Assembly: GCF_002068095.1 (NCBI RefSeq) | Contig: NZ_LWIG01000033.1 | Coordinates: forward strand, 382,713-428,429 | Source of the DNA: Bradyrhizobium sacchari | Lineage (GTDB): Bacteria > Pseudomonadota > Alphaproteobacteria > Rhizobiales > Xanthobacteraceae | DNA length: 45,717 nt | Direction of reading: 5' to 3' | Shown here: one piece after another, positions 9,101 through 17,172 of the stretch | Layout: each line of letters opens with the position of its first letter | How positions within the stretch are numbered: the stretch's first letter is position 1 | Notes under the pieces: model-generated | Database searches by the model: none | What the model was told of the DNA's origin: nothing | The model's input: the letters and a program-made list of their open reading frames with translations, nothing else | Translations under genes and position numbers: made by a program

Positions 9101-9436
9101 GTTTTCCGATGCGAGCGGATAACCGAACTCGGCACGAATGCCGTCCCCAATATAGTTGACGACGCTGCCCCCGGCATTCCTGATGCACTGCGAGCTGATC
9201 GCCTGAAATTCCAACAATATCTCGCGCAAATCCTCGATGTCGCAGCGCTCCGAGAGGCCCGTCGAATCGACGACGTCACAGAACAAGACCGTGAGCTGAC
9301 GGCGTTCGGTTGCTCTGTCGCGAGGATCGTCCATCACTCGTCCCGGAATTCTGACATTGTTCGGCGTTTTCGATCGGGCGCCGATACCTTCTTCCTGGGG
9401 TGACAAGATTGCGTCATTCTTCCCAAACAAGTCCAT
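6182..9436 (-). CDS. Adenylate/guanylate cyclase domain + AAA ATPase + TPR signalling protein
   Basis: A 1084-residue multidomain signalling protein. Residues about 45-225 form a class III nucleotide cyclase domain: metal aspartates D54 (LFCDVVDST) and D98 (YIGDGI), and the transition-state pair N176/R180 (GDTPNIAFR). The purine-binding lysine position (four before D98) is N94, so base specificity and activity are uncertain. Residues about 245-560 are a STAND-like ATPase with Walker A GEPGIGKS (276-283) and Walker B LILIEDFHWAD. The rest is helical TPR-like repeat. There is no signal peptide or membrane segment, so it is cytoplasmic. A shorter start at 9334 (M-D-D-P-R-D) is possible, since neither start has a strong site. 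It begins 14 bases after the FAD-oxidase stop, so the two are probably co-transcribed. Confidence 0.9.
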   Translation of the reverse strand: MDLFGKNDAILSPQEEGIGARSKTPNNVRIPGRVMDDPRDRATERRQLTVLFCDVVDSTGLSERCDIEDLREILLEFQAISSQCIRNAGGSVVNYIGDGIRAEFGYPLASENEAESAVRSGLLLLRALRELSERATAAIQEPLRVRIGVHTGVAVIGRAGPGHVHDATEIVGDTPNIAFRLLEMGEPDSLVISGETKRLLRGRFALQPLGMRSLKGLSRKVEVFLVAGEASEDGAGHRARHRNASRLVDRVAELDQLLQAWELAKAGQGRTVEITGEPGIGKSRLALELIERAALPDDLILAIQASGPHQNTPLYPIIRALEQRVGIGRDEDAEVNSARLRDFMAATSGGDEEQLTLISQMLGLPVPAVSGPTIPDAHEQRRKTRDAAVRLLISQTRGDASLILIEDFHWADPSTIEIVERIAGQIGGTRNLLVVTSRASVIGNVSPMIQRIVLQRLDDEHCRDLAGSVVRDKQLPSQLLQQIVARSDGVPLFVEELAAAALETGQVDPGVSRAGASGPSEVPSALYDSLMLRLERLGNAKAVAQLASVIGRSFSHRLLAAVAGDLQDALEPALERLRASGLIGLERDEDEKVYSFKHALVRDVAYYSLLKRQRRELHDRVAEEIELHLPEVASTEPGYLAQHLSEAGRTSRAAQMWLKAAQQAAERSANLEAIADLNMALEEIRRLPAGLERDNLELNAQIALIGPTIALQGFGADAVADVSSRAIELCRALDNDPRIFPALYARWSYLRVASNVREAGTLARDFLALAEQKGTRADRMVGHRLLGTSLLDGETEQACVHLERAAKLYDAVADRATAVTYGTDVQITSLSNLCICSWLVGRVTDAITHGREALEHAQQLSHAHTLGYAFAHVCMLYTLERDVKTVRALAQRTLEGAIRRELPLWVSVARTFLGWADVESGRLAEGIDVLEKQRDFLQTAHLVYWLPTYLCWLAEAYIRADRLADARRCLDQVRDVFGRGGNYWYEVECLRLEGRFASHAQINDVALAEQNFELAMALAHRRGQRGFGLRAAEGLASLLAARGETDRARALLQQELQFFTGQPDGGDRSDAKRLLRELEDRSRS

Positions 9437-9450
9437 AACGCGTTCAGCGA

Positions 9451-10854
9451 CTATCCGTCAGCCACACTGTCTCGATTACTCGGGGCGAGCTCAGGGCTGA
9501 GCAGATCCGCGAAGAACGGATTCAGCATACGCCCGTTCGGATCCTTTCGTCTGACCTGGTCAGAGAACTCCGTCCATCTCGCACGATACGCCGCCGTGAC
9601 ATGGTGCCTCGTGATGAACGGGCTCTGGTTCAGCAGAGGAATGCCATTCCTCTTGGATGCAAACTCATTGAACTCCTCCAAAAACCGATCCCACGCCGGC
9701 CTGTCCGTATAGGCGTGAATGGGATCGACTGAAAAAACATCCCCGTCATGCGAGTAGGACAGCAACGAATGTTCGTCCTTCCGGATGAAGTAGGAGCCAA
9801 GCGCCATGTTGCAGCGGAAGTCGTGCTCCCTGAAATACTTTTCGCTGAAGTCCACGTAGTCGCGCAGCACCTGCAGCCATTCACCGCGCGGAAATGCCCA
9901 GAATGTGAATGCATAGCGCGCCGATGGCCGCGTCTGGCTGTAGTCGATCGTCTTGTCGGGATTGTAGAGGGTCGCGCCGCCGACAAGGTGCAGGAACGAC
10001 ATCAACAGCTTGTTGCCCACGAACCAGGTGTCGAGCGTTGCATCCCTGAGAGGCTTGCTCGGAATGCTGCTGTCGATGAACCTGCCGACGCGGGCTTCTC
10101 CAAAATTCCAGAGAGTGCGGCGGCTGGCGGCGAACAGCGATCCGAACGGTCCAACCCGGTCGATCGGGTGGCGCGTCTGGAAATGCGCCTTCCGGCCGAC
10201 TGTCCAGCAGATCAGCCCCCGCGACGCATCGATGATCCCGTCCACCTCCTTCTCGGTCAGCTCTCCGATCGGTCGCGGTAAATAGCGGAAATGGATCGCC
10301 TCCAGCGGCTTGATCCGAAACGTCACCTCGTAGATGACGCCGGACAAGCCGTAACTCGAACGCATGAAGTACATCAGACCCGGGTCGTTTTCCTCCGATG
10401 CTTCTGCGAGCTCCCCGCTGGGCGTCACCCATTTGATCGCCGTGATGTACGAGCCGACCTGGCCAAACTCGCCGCCATCCAGTCCGTCCTTGGTGTGGCA
10501 GCAGGCCGCCGCCCCCAGCGTCATATTCCCGATCTCGATATTGGTCATAAACTGGAGGTTCATCGCCCGCAGCGCCCGAGATGCGACGATGAACTGCAGG
10601 CCCGCCTCGGCTGTGAACGTCATGTCATGGGGATCGATCCTGATGATGCGGCTCATCCCGGACATGTCGATGATCGTCCCGTCCGAGGATGCGCAAGGCG
10701 TCAAGGAATGATAGCTGCCCATGGCCCGGACCGGGCTTGGGTAGCGGCCAGCATCCTTGAGGATCGCTCTAATCTCGTCGACGGAGCGCGGCGACACCAG
10801 TTGCGCGGGAGAGCTCGTGATCCCGCCATCGTAATTGTGAACCGTACTGCCCAT
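9451..10854 (-). CDS. FAD-binding oxidoreductase, aldonolactone-oxidase-like (VAO family)
   Basis: A 467-residue flavoprotein of the vanillyl-alcohol-oxidase superfamily. An N-terminal PCMH-type FAD domain (residues 20-200) includes AMGSYHSLTPC with H49 at the place where aldonolactone oxidases bind FAD covalently, then TFTAEAGLQF and GSYITAIKWVTPSGEL. The C-terminal part ends in the D-P-N-G-R-M-L-N-P-F-F pattern of the sugar-lactone oxidase domain. The ATG at 10854 is preferred over the GTG at 10863 because AAGGGGG lies 8 bases before it. No signal peptide is seen. It is first in a minus-strand operon with the cyclase gene and divergent from the heme dioxygenase. Its substrate may be an alcohol or lactone made by that pathway, which is inference. 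Confidence 0.85.
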   Translation of the reverse strand: MGSTVHNYDGGITSSPAQLVSPRSVDEIRAILKDAGRYPSPVRAMGSYHSLTPCASSDGTIIDMSGMSRIIRIDPHDMTFTAEAGLQFIVASRALRAMNLQFMTNIEIGNMTLGAAACCHTKDGLDGGEFGQVGSYITAIKWVTPSGELAEASEENDPGLMYFMRSSYGLSGVIYEVTFRIKPLEAIHFRYLPRPIGELTEKEVDGIIDASRGLICWTVGRKAHFQTRHPIDRVGPFGSLFAASRRTLWNFGEARVGRFIDSSIPSKPLRDATLDTWFVGNKLLMSFLHLVGGATLYNPDKTIDYSQTRPSARYAFTFWAFPRGEWLQVLRDYVDFSEKYFREHDFRCNMALGSYFIRKDEHSLLSYSHDGDVFSVDPIHAYTDRPAWDRFLEEFNEFASKRNGIPLLNQSPFITRHHVTAAYRARWTEFSDQVRRKDPNGRMLNPFFADLLSPELAPSNRDSVADG

Positions 10855-11180
10855 CTGCGTCACCCCCTTGACGGCGAAACACGCAACTCAAGATGGCTCT
10901 TCTGTCCTGCCGACGCCGGTGTCGGCCTGGTCCTCGCGAGGTTGAAGCGCGTTGCCGCGCAGCCTCGCCTCGCTCACGCAAATTCAGCCGGGCCGCCTGA
11001 TGCACCCCACGGCTGCCGGGCATCCTATCCGAGCAAACATTCAACCGACAGGGGAAAGTGTACGACCTGACGACCACGGCCTCCGGCAAGTCGCGTTGGC
11101 AAGCGGGCATTTTGGTGGTATGGAAGTGCATTTACTGGTTGCAAGTCTAAATGATTTCACGCGTTTGTTTGGGAGCGTCA
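10855..11180. promoter_or_regulatory. Divergent intergenic region between FAD oxidase and heme dioxygenase
   Basis: This 326-base gap must hold both promoters of the divergent operons. A short GCCGAC/GTCGGC hairpin lies near 10905-10922. The side near the dioxygenase (11110-11165) is relatively AT-rich. No convincing -35/-10 pair, known operator or small gene was recognised. Confidence 0.5.
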
Positions 11181-12995
11181 ATGTCCCGCGAGAACGATGG
11201 CTTTGTCTACCATCGTGGCCTGCTCCAAGCGGTCCTGGACGTCGTCTATCGGGTCGTCAACTTTTTCGTCAGATGGGACCACCTGCCGACCCTGCTCGGA
11301 TCAGCCAATCTTTCGGTGTTCCGCGAACGGCTGCGGGAGCACAACCTCCACCACGCCGGCTACGGCACTGCACCACCCGGCTGGAAGACCGGCAATGACC
11401 GCTGGCGTTCCGCCGACGGCTCGTTCAACAGCCTCGACCACCCGCGCATGGGCATGGCGGGTGCCCGGTTCGGACGAAATTTCCCGCTGCCGGAATGCGT
11501 GCCAGACAGCGGAGACAACTTGCTCGAACCAAGCCCGCGGGTGATTTCGCAGGTATTGCTGGCCCGCGACACCTTCATTCCCGCGACCAGCCTCAATCTG
11601 CTGGCCGCCGCCTGGATCCAGTTCGAAACGCACAACTGGTTCAGCCATGGGCTGCCCCGGCCGGAAAACGCGTTCAAGATCCCGCTGGAGCCGGGCGATA
11701 CTTGGCCTGACCCGGTCGACGGCTGCATGCAGATCCGGCGCACGGTTCCTGACAACACGCCGCGAGAACCATGGCTCGGCGCGACACCCACGTTCTGCAA
11801 CATCAACTCACATTGGTGGGACGCGGGACAGATCTACGGCAGCAATCGCGAAAGACAGATGGAAATCCGGTCCAAGGCCGACGGAAAGATCAAGGTCGGC
11901 GACGATGGAATGCTTCCTCCAGATCCAGATCATCAAGGCGCCGATCTCACCGGTTTCAACGACAATTGGTGGGTCGGGCTCAGCCTGCTGCACAATCTCT
12001 TCGCACGCGAGCACAATGTCATCTGCGATGGCCTGAAGACGCGGTATCCGAGCTGGAATGACGAGGAGCTGTTCCAGCGCGCGCGCCTGATCAATGCGGC
12101 CCTGATCGCGAAGATCCACACCATCGAATGGACGCCGGGCATCCTCGGCCATCCTGCGCTGGACTTCGGCATGCACGCCAACTGGTCGGGGATACCGAAC
12201 CGGGTGCTGCGGGCGGTGCTCGGAAAGAACAGCGAAGCCGCCTATGGCATCATCGGTTCTCCGACGGACCAGCACAGCGCGCCCTATGCGATGACCGAGG
12301 AATTCACCGCGGTCTACCGCCTGCACCCGCTGATTCCGGACGACGTTGACCTACGACGGCTCGACGTCGCGGGGGTCGAACATTGCAAGCTGGTGGATAT
12401 GCAGGGAGGCGCCTCCCGCAAATTCATGAAGAGCCACGGCTTCGTCAATCTGCTGTACTCGTTCGGCACGGTCCATCCCGGCGCCATTCGCCTGCATAAT
12501 TACCCGAACTTCCTTCGCCAGTTCACAAAGGAGGGTCAACCGCTGCTCGACATGGCGGCGATCGACATCATGCGCGACCGCGAGCGCGGCGTGCCGCGCT
12601 ACAACCGCTTTCGCGAGCTGGTCGGCAAGAAACGGGTCAGGACATTCGAGGAAATCACCAGCATTCCCGGCGCGGCAAAGAAGATGCGCGCGATCTACAA
12701 GGGCGACGTCGACCGCGTTGATCTGATGGTCGGACTGTTGGCCGAGGACCTGCCGGACGGCTTCGGCTTCAGCGACACCGCCTTCCGTATCTTCATCCTG
12801 ATGGCCTCGCGACGTCTCAAGAGCGACCGCTTCTTCACCGACGACTACCGGGCGGAGGTCTACACCGACTTCGGTCTGGACTGGGTCCAGAACAACGGAA
12901 TGAAATCGGTCCTGCTGCGGCATGTGCCGCAGCTCGGCCCAGCGCTCGAGGGCGTCAACAACGCCTTTGCGCCCTGGAACGTGTTGAGGAGCTGA
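11181..12995 (+). CDS. Animal-type heme peroxidase family protein, alpha-dioxygenase/cyclooxygenase-like
   Basis: A 604-residue heme enzyme. The distal heme histidine is in QFETHNWFSHG (H151), and the proximal histidine is H382 in EEFTAVYRLHPLIPDD. Y379, three residues before H382, matches the catalytic tyrosine of prostaglandin synthase, plant alpha-dioxygenase and fungal Ppo enzymes. That points to oxygenation of a fatty acid rather than simple peroxidase activity. The C-terminal part (VDLMVGLLAEDLPDGFGFS, then A-F-R-I-F-I-L-M-A-S-R-R-L) is alpha-dioxygenase-like. The residue after the distal His is Asn where the superfamily usually has a calcium-binding Asp. No signal peptide. The start at 11181 has GGGAG 5 bases upstream; an in-frame ATG at 11151 is the alternative. 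It is followed after 3 bases by the P450-like gene. Confidence 0.88.
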   Translation: MSRENDGFVYHRGLLQAVLDVVYRVVNFFVRWDHLPTLLGSANLSVFRERLREHNLHHAGYGTAPPGWKTGNDRWRSADGSFNSLDHPRMGMAGARFGRNFPLPECVPDSGDNLLEPSPRVISQVLLARDTFIPATSLNLLAAAWIQFETHNWFSHGLPRPENAFKIPLEPGDTWPDPVDGCMQIRRTVPDNTPREPWLGATPTFCNINSHWWDAGQIYGSNRERQMEIRSKADGKIKVGDDGMLPPDPDHQGADLTGFNDNWWVGLSLLHNLFAREHNVICDGLKTRYPSWNDEELFQRARLINAALIAKIHTIEWTPGILGHPALDFGMHANWSGIPNRVLRAVLGKNSEAAYGIIGSPTDQHSAPYAMTEEFTAVYRLHPLIPDDVDLRRLDVAGVEHCKLVDMQGGASRKFMKSHGFVNLLYSFGTVHPGAIRLHNYPNFLRQFTKEGQPLLDMAAIDIMRDRERGVPRYNRFRELVGKKRVRTFEEITSIPGAAKKMRAIYKGDVDRVDLMVGLLAEDLPDGFGFSDTAFRIFILMASRRLKSDRFFTDDYRAEVYTDFGLDWVQNNGMKSVLLRHVPQLGPALEGVNNAFAPWNVLRS

Positions 12996-12998
12996 GCC

Positions 12999-13898
12999 GT
13001 GGCCCTCATCATCACCATCCCGGGCCTCGTTCGCCTCGCCATCGTCAGCGATCCGGACGAACTCCGCCGCGTCAACGATGCGGCCGTGGTCGCCCGCCCG
13101 CTGTCCGGCCGCGGAGGCCTGTTCAATCGCTCGGTCGCGGCGAAGCTTGCGGTTTTCCGCACGCCCGATGGCGACATCTGGCCGGCGTTTCGTGACCGGC
13201 ACGATCCGCTGCGCGCGGAGCATCAAAAAGACCTCGAAGGCGTGCTTTCGCATATCGAGCCGTTGTTGCAGCGGATCGCGCCGGAGATCGCCGAGCTCAG
13301 CAACTATGTCGGCGGCGGGCGGCTGCGACGCAGCTTGGGCGTAGTCGTTCAGCAGGCTGTCGGCCGGCTGTTCCGTCCCGGCTATGTCGCGAGCGAAGAG
13401 TCCTACGAGGCCGCGCGCACGTTGCAGGCATGGTTGGCGGCCTGGCCACTGCGCGCATGGTGGATCAGGTACAGCGGCGCGCTGCAAGCCGCGCTCGATC
13501 GAATCGAGGCGGTCTCGGAACGAGACATGGCTTGCGCGCACGCGACCGCGCTCGCCATGGAGAACATCGTCAAATCGATCGAACTGATGCGCGAGCTGGC
13601 GCTGCAGGGCGGCAATCTGGCGAAGATCGACCCGAAGGATGCGATGCTTCGCACTTTGCGCGCGCCGGCACACGTGGTCCGCGAGGCGCGCGATGGAGAT
13701 TTCGTCGATTTGATCCGGCTGCGGTCGCGGACGCTGGTCCTCCTGGCGGTCGAAACGGCCCACCAGCAACGCGCCTCCGATCCGGGATCAGCATTCTTTG
13801 CTGGTAGCTGGAATGAGTGCCCCGCGCACGGCCTTGTCCCGGCCTTGCTCAGCAAGGTCTGGCAGGTGGCAAAAGACCAAGCGCAAGGCGGCGCGTGA
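12999..13898 (+). CDS. Short cytochrome P450-like protein (putative)
   Basis: A 299-residue protein starting with GTG, with GAGGAG just upstream inside the end of the dioxygenase gene; the gap is 3 bases, so the two are translationally coupled. I see a P450-like order. The N-terminal half (VRLAIVSDPDELRRV, then a T-P-D-G-D-I-W-P-A-F-R segment) resembles the region before the C helix. LRTLRAPAHVVREARDGDF resembles the K helix and following strand. FFAGSWNECPAHGLVPALL near the C-terminus resembles the heme-thiolate loop, with C274 as ligand. It is about 100-150 residues shorter than usual, and the ExxR glutamate is replaced (R218-T-L-R221). It could be a reduced peroxide-using or isomerase P450, or a non-catalytic relative. 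In fungal Ppo enzymes a P450 domain follows the dioxygenase in one chain. Confidence 0.6.
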   Translation: MALIITIPGLVRLAIVSDPDELRRVNDAAVVARPLSGRGGLFNRSVAAKLAVFRTPDGDIWPAFRDRHDPLRAEHQKDLEGVLSHIEPLLQRIAPEIAELSNYVGGGRLRRSLGVVVQQAVGRLFRPGYVASEESYEAARTLQAWLAAWPLRAWWIRYSGALQAALDRIEAVSERDMACAHATALAMENIVKSIELMRELALQGGNLAKIDPKDAMLRTLRAPAHVVREARDGDFVDLIRLRSRTLVLLAVETAHQQRASDPGSAFFAGSWNECPAHGLVPALLSKVWQVAKDQAQGGA

Positions 13899-13935
13899 AT
13901 GCGCCGCGGAAGAGTCGTCGGCAAGCGCCGTGAGA

Positions 13936-14664
13936 TCAGCAGCCGAGCTTGTCTGCGATCCCGCCAAAATCCTTCGCCACGATGTCCCAGTTGCCGGTCG
14001 CCTCGAAGTCAACCTTCTGCAGCGGCCCGTACTCCGTCGGCCGCGCAACGAAGGCCGTCCTGAGCCCGTGCTTCTGGGCGGCGGCGAGATCGCCGTTGTG
14101 GGCGGCGACCATCATCACCTGTTCCGGCTTGAGGCCGAGCAGGCGCGCGGCGCCGAGATAGGTTTCGGGATCGGGCTTGTAGTGCTCGAACAGCTCGGCC
14201 GACATGATGAGATCCCACGGCAGGCCGGCAAACTTAGCCATGTTGGTGAGCAGTGCGACATTGCCGTTCGAGAGCGGCGAGATCACGAATTTCGTCTTCA
14301 GGCGCGTCAGGCCGGCGACACTGTCGGGCCAGGGATTGAGGCGGTGCCAGCCCTTGGTGAGGTGATCGAGATCGGCGTCGGTGAGGCCCTTGATTGCGAA
14401 CCTCTCGACCAGCTGCTCCAGCGAGCGGCGGTGCAGATCATCGAGCATGACATAGCCGCGCTCGGGATGCTTGCGCACCTCGTCCATGGAGGCCATGTAC
14501 ATGCCGCGCCAGCCGTCGACCAGTGCAGTCCAGTCGGCACTGATGCCGCGCTGCCCGCTCCACCACATGAAGTCGGTGATGAGGCTGGTGCGCCAGTCCA
14601 CAACAGTACCGAACACGTCGAAGACGAGGGCTTTGACGGCGGAAAGGTCGGATGTTGTGGTCAT
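13936..14664 (-). CDS. Haloacid dehalogenase type II (HAD superfamily)
   Basis: A 242-residue HAD hydrolase. The nucleophile motif is VFDVFGTVVDW with D16; motif II is SPLSNGN; the lysine motif is HYKPDPETYLGAA; and the acidic end motif is AAHNGDLAAA. The F-D-V-F-G-T form and the cap helices after it fit L-2-haloacid dehalogenase-type enzymes, which hydrolyse 2-halo acids to hydroxy acids. Many relatives act on other small substrates, so dehalogenation is not proven. Length is normal. It converges with the P450-like gene and is divergent from the DUF4261-like gene; no operon partner is evident. Confidence 0.88.
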   Translation of the reverse strand: MTTTSDLSAVKALVFDVFGTVVDWRTSLITDFMWWSGQRGISADWTALVDGWRGMYMASMDEVRKHPERGYVMLDDLHRRSLEQLVERFAIKGLTDADLDHLTKGWHRLNPWPDSVAGLTRLKTKFVISPLSNGNVALLTNMAKFAGLPWDLIMSAELFEHYKPDPETYLGAARLLGLKPEQVMMVAAHNGDLAAAQKHGLRTAFVARPTEYGPLQKVDFEATGNWDIVAKDFGGIADKLGC

Positions 14665-14818
14665 GCTCTGCTCCGCTATTCACTGCGCCCAATACGCATG
14701 AGTTATGGCTTTAAAGCATGATCGTTTCCATGCAACAATAGCGATAGTCCGGCACAGCAAGCACGTCAAAGACGAACGAGGTGACGGGCCTCGACCGGTT
14801 GGAGGCAACGCAGCTGCT

Positions 14819-16006
14819 ATGACCAATCCTGTCGCCTTTGTGCTGCTCGACGATGCCCGCCTTCCAGCCACGGAGGTCCTGATCGAGGCGTTACGCCGCC
14901 GACATCCCGGCTTGCTATGGGGCCCAGCCGCGGCAAAAATGCAATCCGACAACGCGAGGCTCATCCGCGCGGGCGATCATCTCATAGCCATCGCCTTGAT
15001 TTCGGCGCCGATGCCGTTCGAACAGCAGCTTTGGCAGCAAGCCTCCTGGATATGGCCGGACGCGTTCCAAGCGGTGAGGCGACACCGCGCTCACCTGATG
15101 GTCTCGTCGATGGGCTCTGCCGTGGATGAGGCAGAAACAGCCGAGCTGAGCACGATCGAAAGCACACGTCTCACGACGGCCGTCGTCGGCGGCCTGGTCG
15201 AGTCGCAACCAGGCTGTCTCGGGGTCGCCTGGAGTGGAAAAATCGGCCGCTCCCCCGAGATGTGGCTGGAGCAGTCACGCAGCGCGTTTGCCCCTTATCC
15301 AGATCAACCGTTCGCATTGTGGATGGAGATCGTCCCCTACCGTTCGGGCAAGACCATAGGCGCCTTTACGGTCGGATTGTCCGCGTTCACTGGACGAGAG
15401 ATCGAGTTCGAGGTGGATGGGCTCGATCAACACACCGTCGCCATTCGTGTCGCACAGCTTTCAGCATACCTTATCGGAAACGGCTCGGACGATGGCCCCG
15501 AGAGCGGCGCGGTGTTCGAGCCCGACTCCGAGATCGATCATCGCGTTGCGGTGCTTCACCGCAATTCGCGCTTCAACATCGGGCCGGTCATCTCATTCTC
15601 ATCCCTCGATGATCGATGCGGGAGAATCAGGACCTTTCCGATCATTCCCGCCGCAATCGCCCGAAATCATCCGTTGCTGGTCATGCTGGGCAAAGTCGGG
15701 CTTTTCGATCCGGCACAGGCCGAGAACCAAATCAGGCTCAGGCCGGATCACTACCAATCGGAGGTCCGCCTCGAGAGCTTCGATCGAGGCATCTCGCAAG
15801 CGCTGTCGGGCATGATCGCGACCGACAAGTATGCCGAGGCCGACACGAACGCGCGCCGCGCGCTCGCGAGCGGAGACATGGCATCTGCGAGGTCCAGTCT
15901 CCAGCCCTGGGCCGAGGAAGTCGGCCAGCTTCAGACGGCCGCCAAGCTCGGCCTGACCTTGTGCGACTTGTTCCTGTTCATGCCCGCGCCGCTCCGCAGC
16001 CCGTAG
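14819..16006 (+). CDS. DUF4261-like hypothetical protein
   Basis: A 395-residue protein of unknown function. The N-terminal 260 residues match my recollection of the DUF4261 pattern: AFVLLDDARLPATEVLIEAL, then IAIALISAPMPFEQQ, W-I-W-P-D-A and RRHRAHLMVSSMG. The C-terminal 130 residues look like an added domain ending in helical repeats. It has no signal peptide or membrane span. The start at 14819 gives the family-like N-terminus, but GGAGG lies 13 bases upstream, somewhat far. A longer in-frame start at 14705 exists. It is not clearly part of an operon. DUF4261 proteins are sometimes linked to polymorphic toxin or secretion loci, but nothing of that sort is seen here. Confidence 0.75.
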   Translation: MTNPVAFVLLDDARLPATEVLIEALRRRHPGLLWGPAAAKMQSDNARLIRAGDHLIAIALISAPMPFEQQLWQQASWIWPDAFQAVRRHRAHLMVSSMGSAVDEAETAELSTIESTRLTTAVVGGLVESQPGCLGVAWSGKIGRSPEMWLEQSRSAFAPYPDQPFALWMEIVPYRSGKTIGAFTVGLSAFTGREIEFEVDGLDQHTVAIRVAQLSAYLIGNGSDDGPESGAVFEPDSEIDHRVAVLHRNSRFNIGPVISFSSLDDRCGRIRTFPIIPAAIARNHPLLVMLGKVGLFDPAQAENQIRLRPDHYQSEVRLESFDRGISQALSGMIATDKYAEADTNARRALASGDMASARSSLQPWAEEVGQLQTAAKLGLTLCDLFLFMPAPLRSP

Positions 16007-16082
16007 CAGACAGACGATGGATCAAGTCCGCGGCGGGGCGTCCGACTGAACTAGGCGGATCGCACGCGAAACGGTCGCGACA

Positions 16083-17084
16083 TCAATCCAAATGGAACTT
16101 GGCGAGCTCGCGGTGCTCGGCCTTGATGTAGCGCACGGTGCCGGTGACGGAGCGCATCACCACCGTCTCGGTCTCGATCACGCCGTCCTTGCGGAATTTG
16201 ACGCCCGACAGCAGCGAGCCCGTGGTGACACCGGTGGCGGCGAACAGGCAGTCGCCGCGCGCCATGTCCTCGATGCCGTAGATCATCTTGGGATCGTTGA
16301 CGCCCATCTTGGCGGCGCGCTCGCGCTTCTCGTCGGAATCGAGGATCAGGCGGCACTGCATCTGGCCGCCGATGCAGCGCAACGCCACGGCCGCGAGCAC
16401 GCCTTCCGGCGCACCGCCGGTGCCGAGATACATGTCGACGCCGGTGTTGTCGGGGTCGGCGCAGTGGATCACGCCGGCGACGTCGCCGTCGGTGATGAGG
16501 CGCACGGCAGCTCCCGTCGAGCGCACGCTCTCGATGATACTGGCATGGCGCGGACGGTCGAGCACGAGAACGGTGATGCCTTCAGGCTTGACGCCCTTGG
16601 CCTTGGCGAGGCGGCGGACGTTGTCAGCAGGCGAAGCATCGAGCTCGACGACACCCTTGTCGTAGCCGGGGCCGATCGCAAGCTTCTGCATGTAGACGTC
16701 GGGGGCATGCAGCAGCGTGCCGCCGTCGGCCATCGCCATGGTGGCGATCGAGCCCGGCATGTTCTTGGCGCACAGCGTGGTGCCTTCGAGCGGATCGACG
16801 GCGATATCGACCTGAGGGCCGGCCTTGAGGCCGACCTGCTCGCCGATATAAAGCATCGGCGCCTCGTCGCGCTCGCCCTCGCCGATCACGATGGTGCCCT
16901 GGATCGGCAGCTTGTTCAGCTCGCGCCGCATGGCGTCGACCGCGGCCTGGTCGGCCGCCTTTTCGTTGCCGTGCCCGCGCAACCGCGCCGACGACACCGC
17001 CGCCCGCTCCGTCACCCGCACGATCTCCAGCGTGAGAATGCGCTCGAGCAAGGCGTGCGGGGGGACTTCAATATGGGTCGACAT
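16083..17084 (-). CDS. glpX: Class II fructose-1,6-bisphosphatase
   Basis: A 333-residue GlpX-type phosphatase that makes fructose 6-phosphate in gluconeogenesis and, in autotrophs, the Calvin cycle. Family features include TIVIGEGERDEAPMLYIGE (metal-binding glutamates and aspartate near residue 85), DPLEGTTLCA near residue 117 and a G-T-G-G-A-P-E-G-V-L-A-A-V segment near residue 225. Length is typical. It lies downstream of hom on the same strand, separated by 137 bases that include an intergenic repeat, so it may be read with hom. It converges with the DUF4261-like gene. Confidence 0.95.
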   Translation of the reverse strand: MSTHIEVPPHALLERILTLEIVRVTERAAVSSARLRGHGNEKAADQAAVDAMRRELNKLPIQGTIVIGEGERDEAPMLYIGEQVGLKAGPQVDIAVDPLEGTTLCAKNMPGSIATMAMADGGTLLHAPDVYMQKLAIGPGYDKGVVELDASPADNVRRLAKAKGVKPEGITVLVLDRPRHASIIESVRSTGAAVRLITDGDVAGVIHCADPDNTGVDMYLGTGGAPEGVLAAVALRCIGGQMQCRLILDSDEKRERAAKMGVNDPKMIYGIEDMARGDCLFAATGVTTGSLLSGVKFRKDGVIETETVVMRSVTGTVRYIKAEHRELAKFHLD

Positions 17085-17172
17085 CGGCTAACTCCTTCGA
17101 AGACGTTTGGGACGGAAATCTCCGTCCGCATCAACTCGTAACACCCACAGTTCGTTCGAACCGTGTCATTGT

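Noticed and set aside
12351..13769. Minus-strand open frame of 472 codons across the dioxygenase end and P450-like gene
   Set aside because: Arg/Asp/Ala-rich composition of a shadow frame. The plus strand has coupled starts and conserved motifs.
14700..14760. Possible partial third copy of repeat family 1 (TTTAAAGCATGATCG)
   Set aside because: Only about 12 bases agree and no second arm is found.
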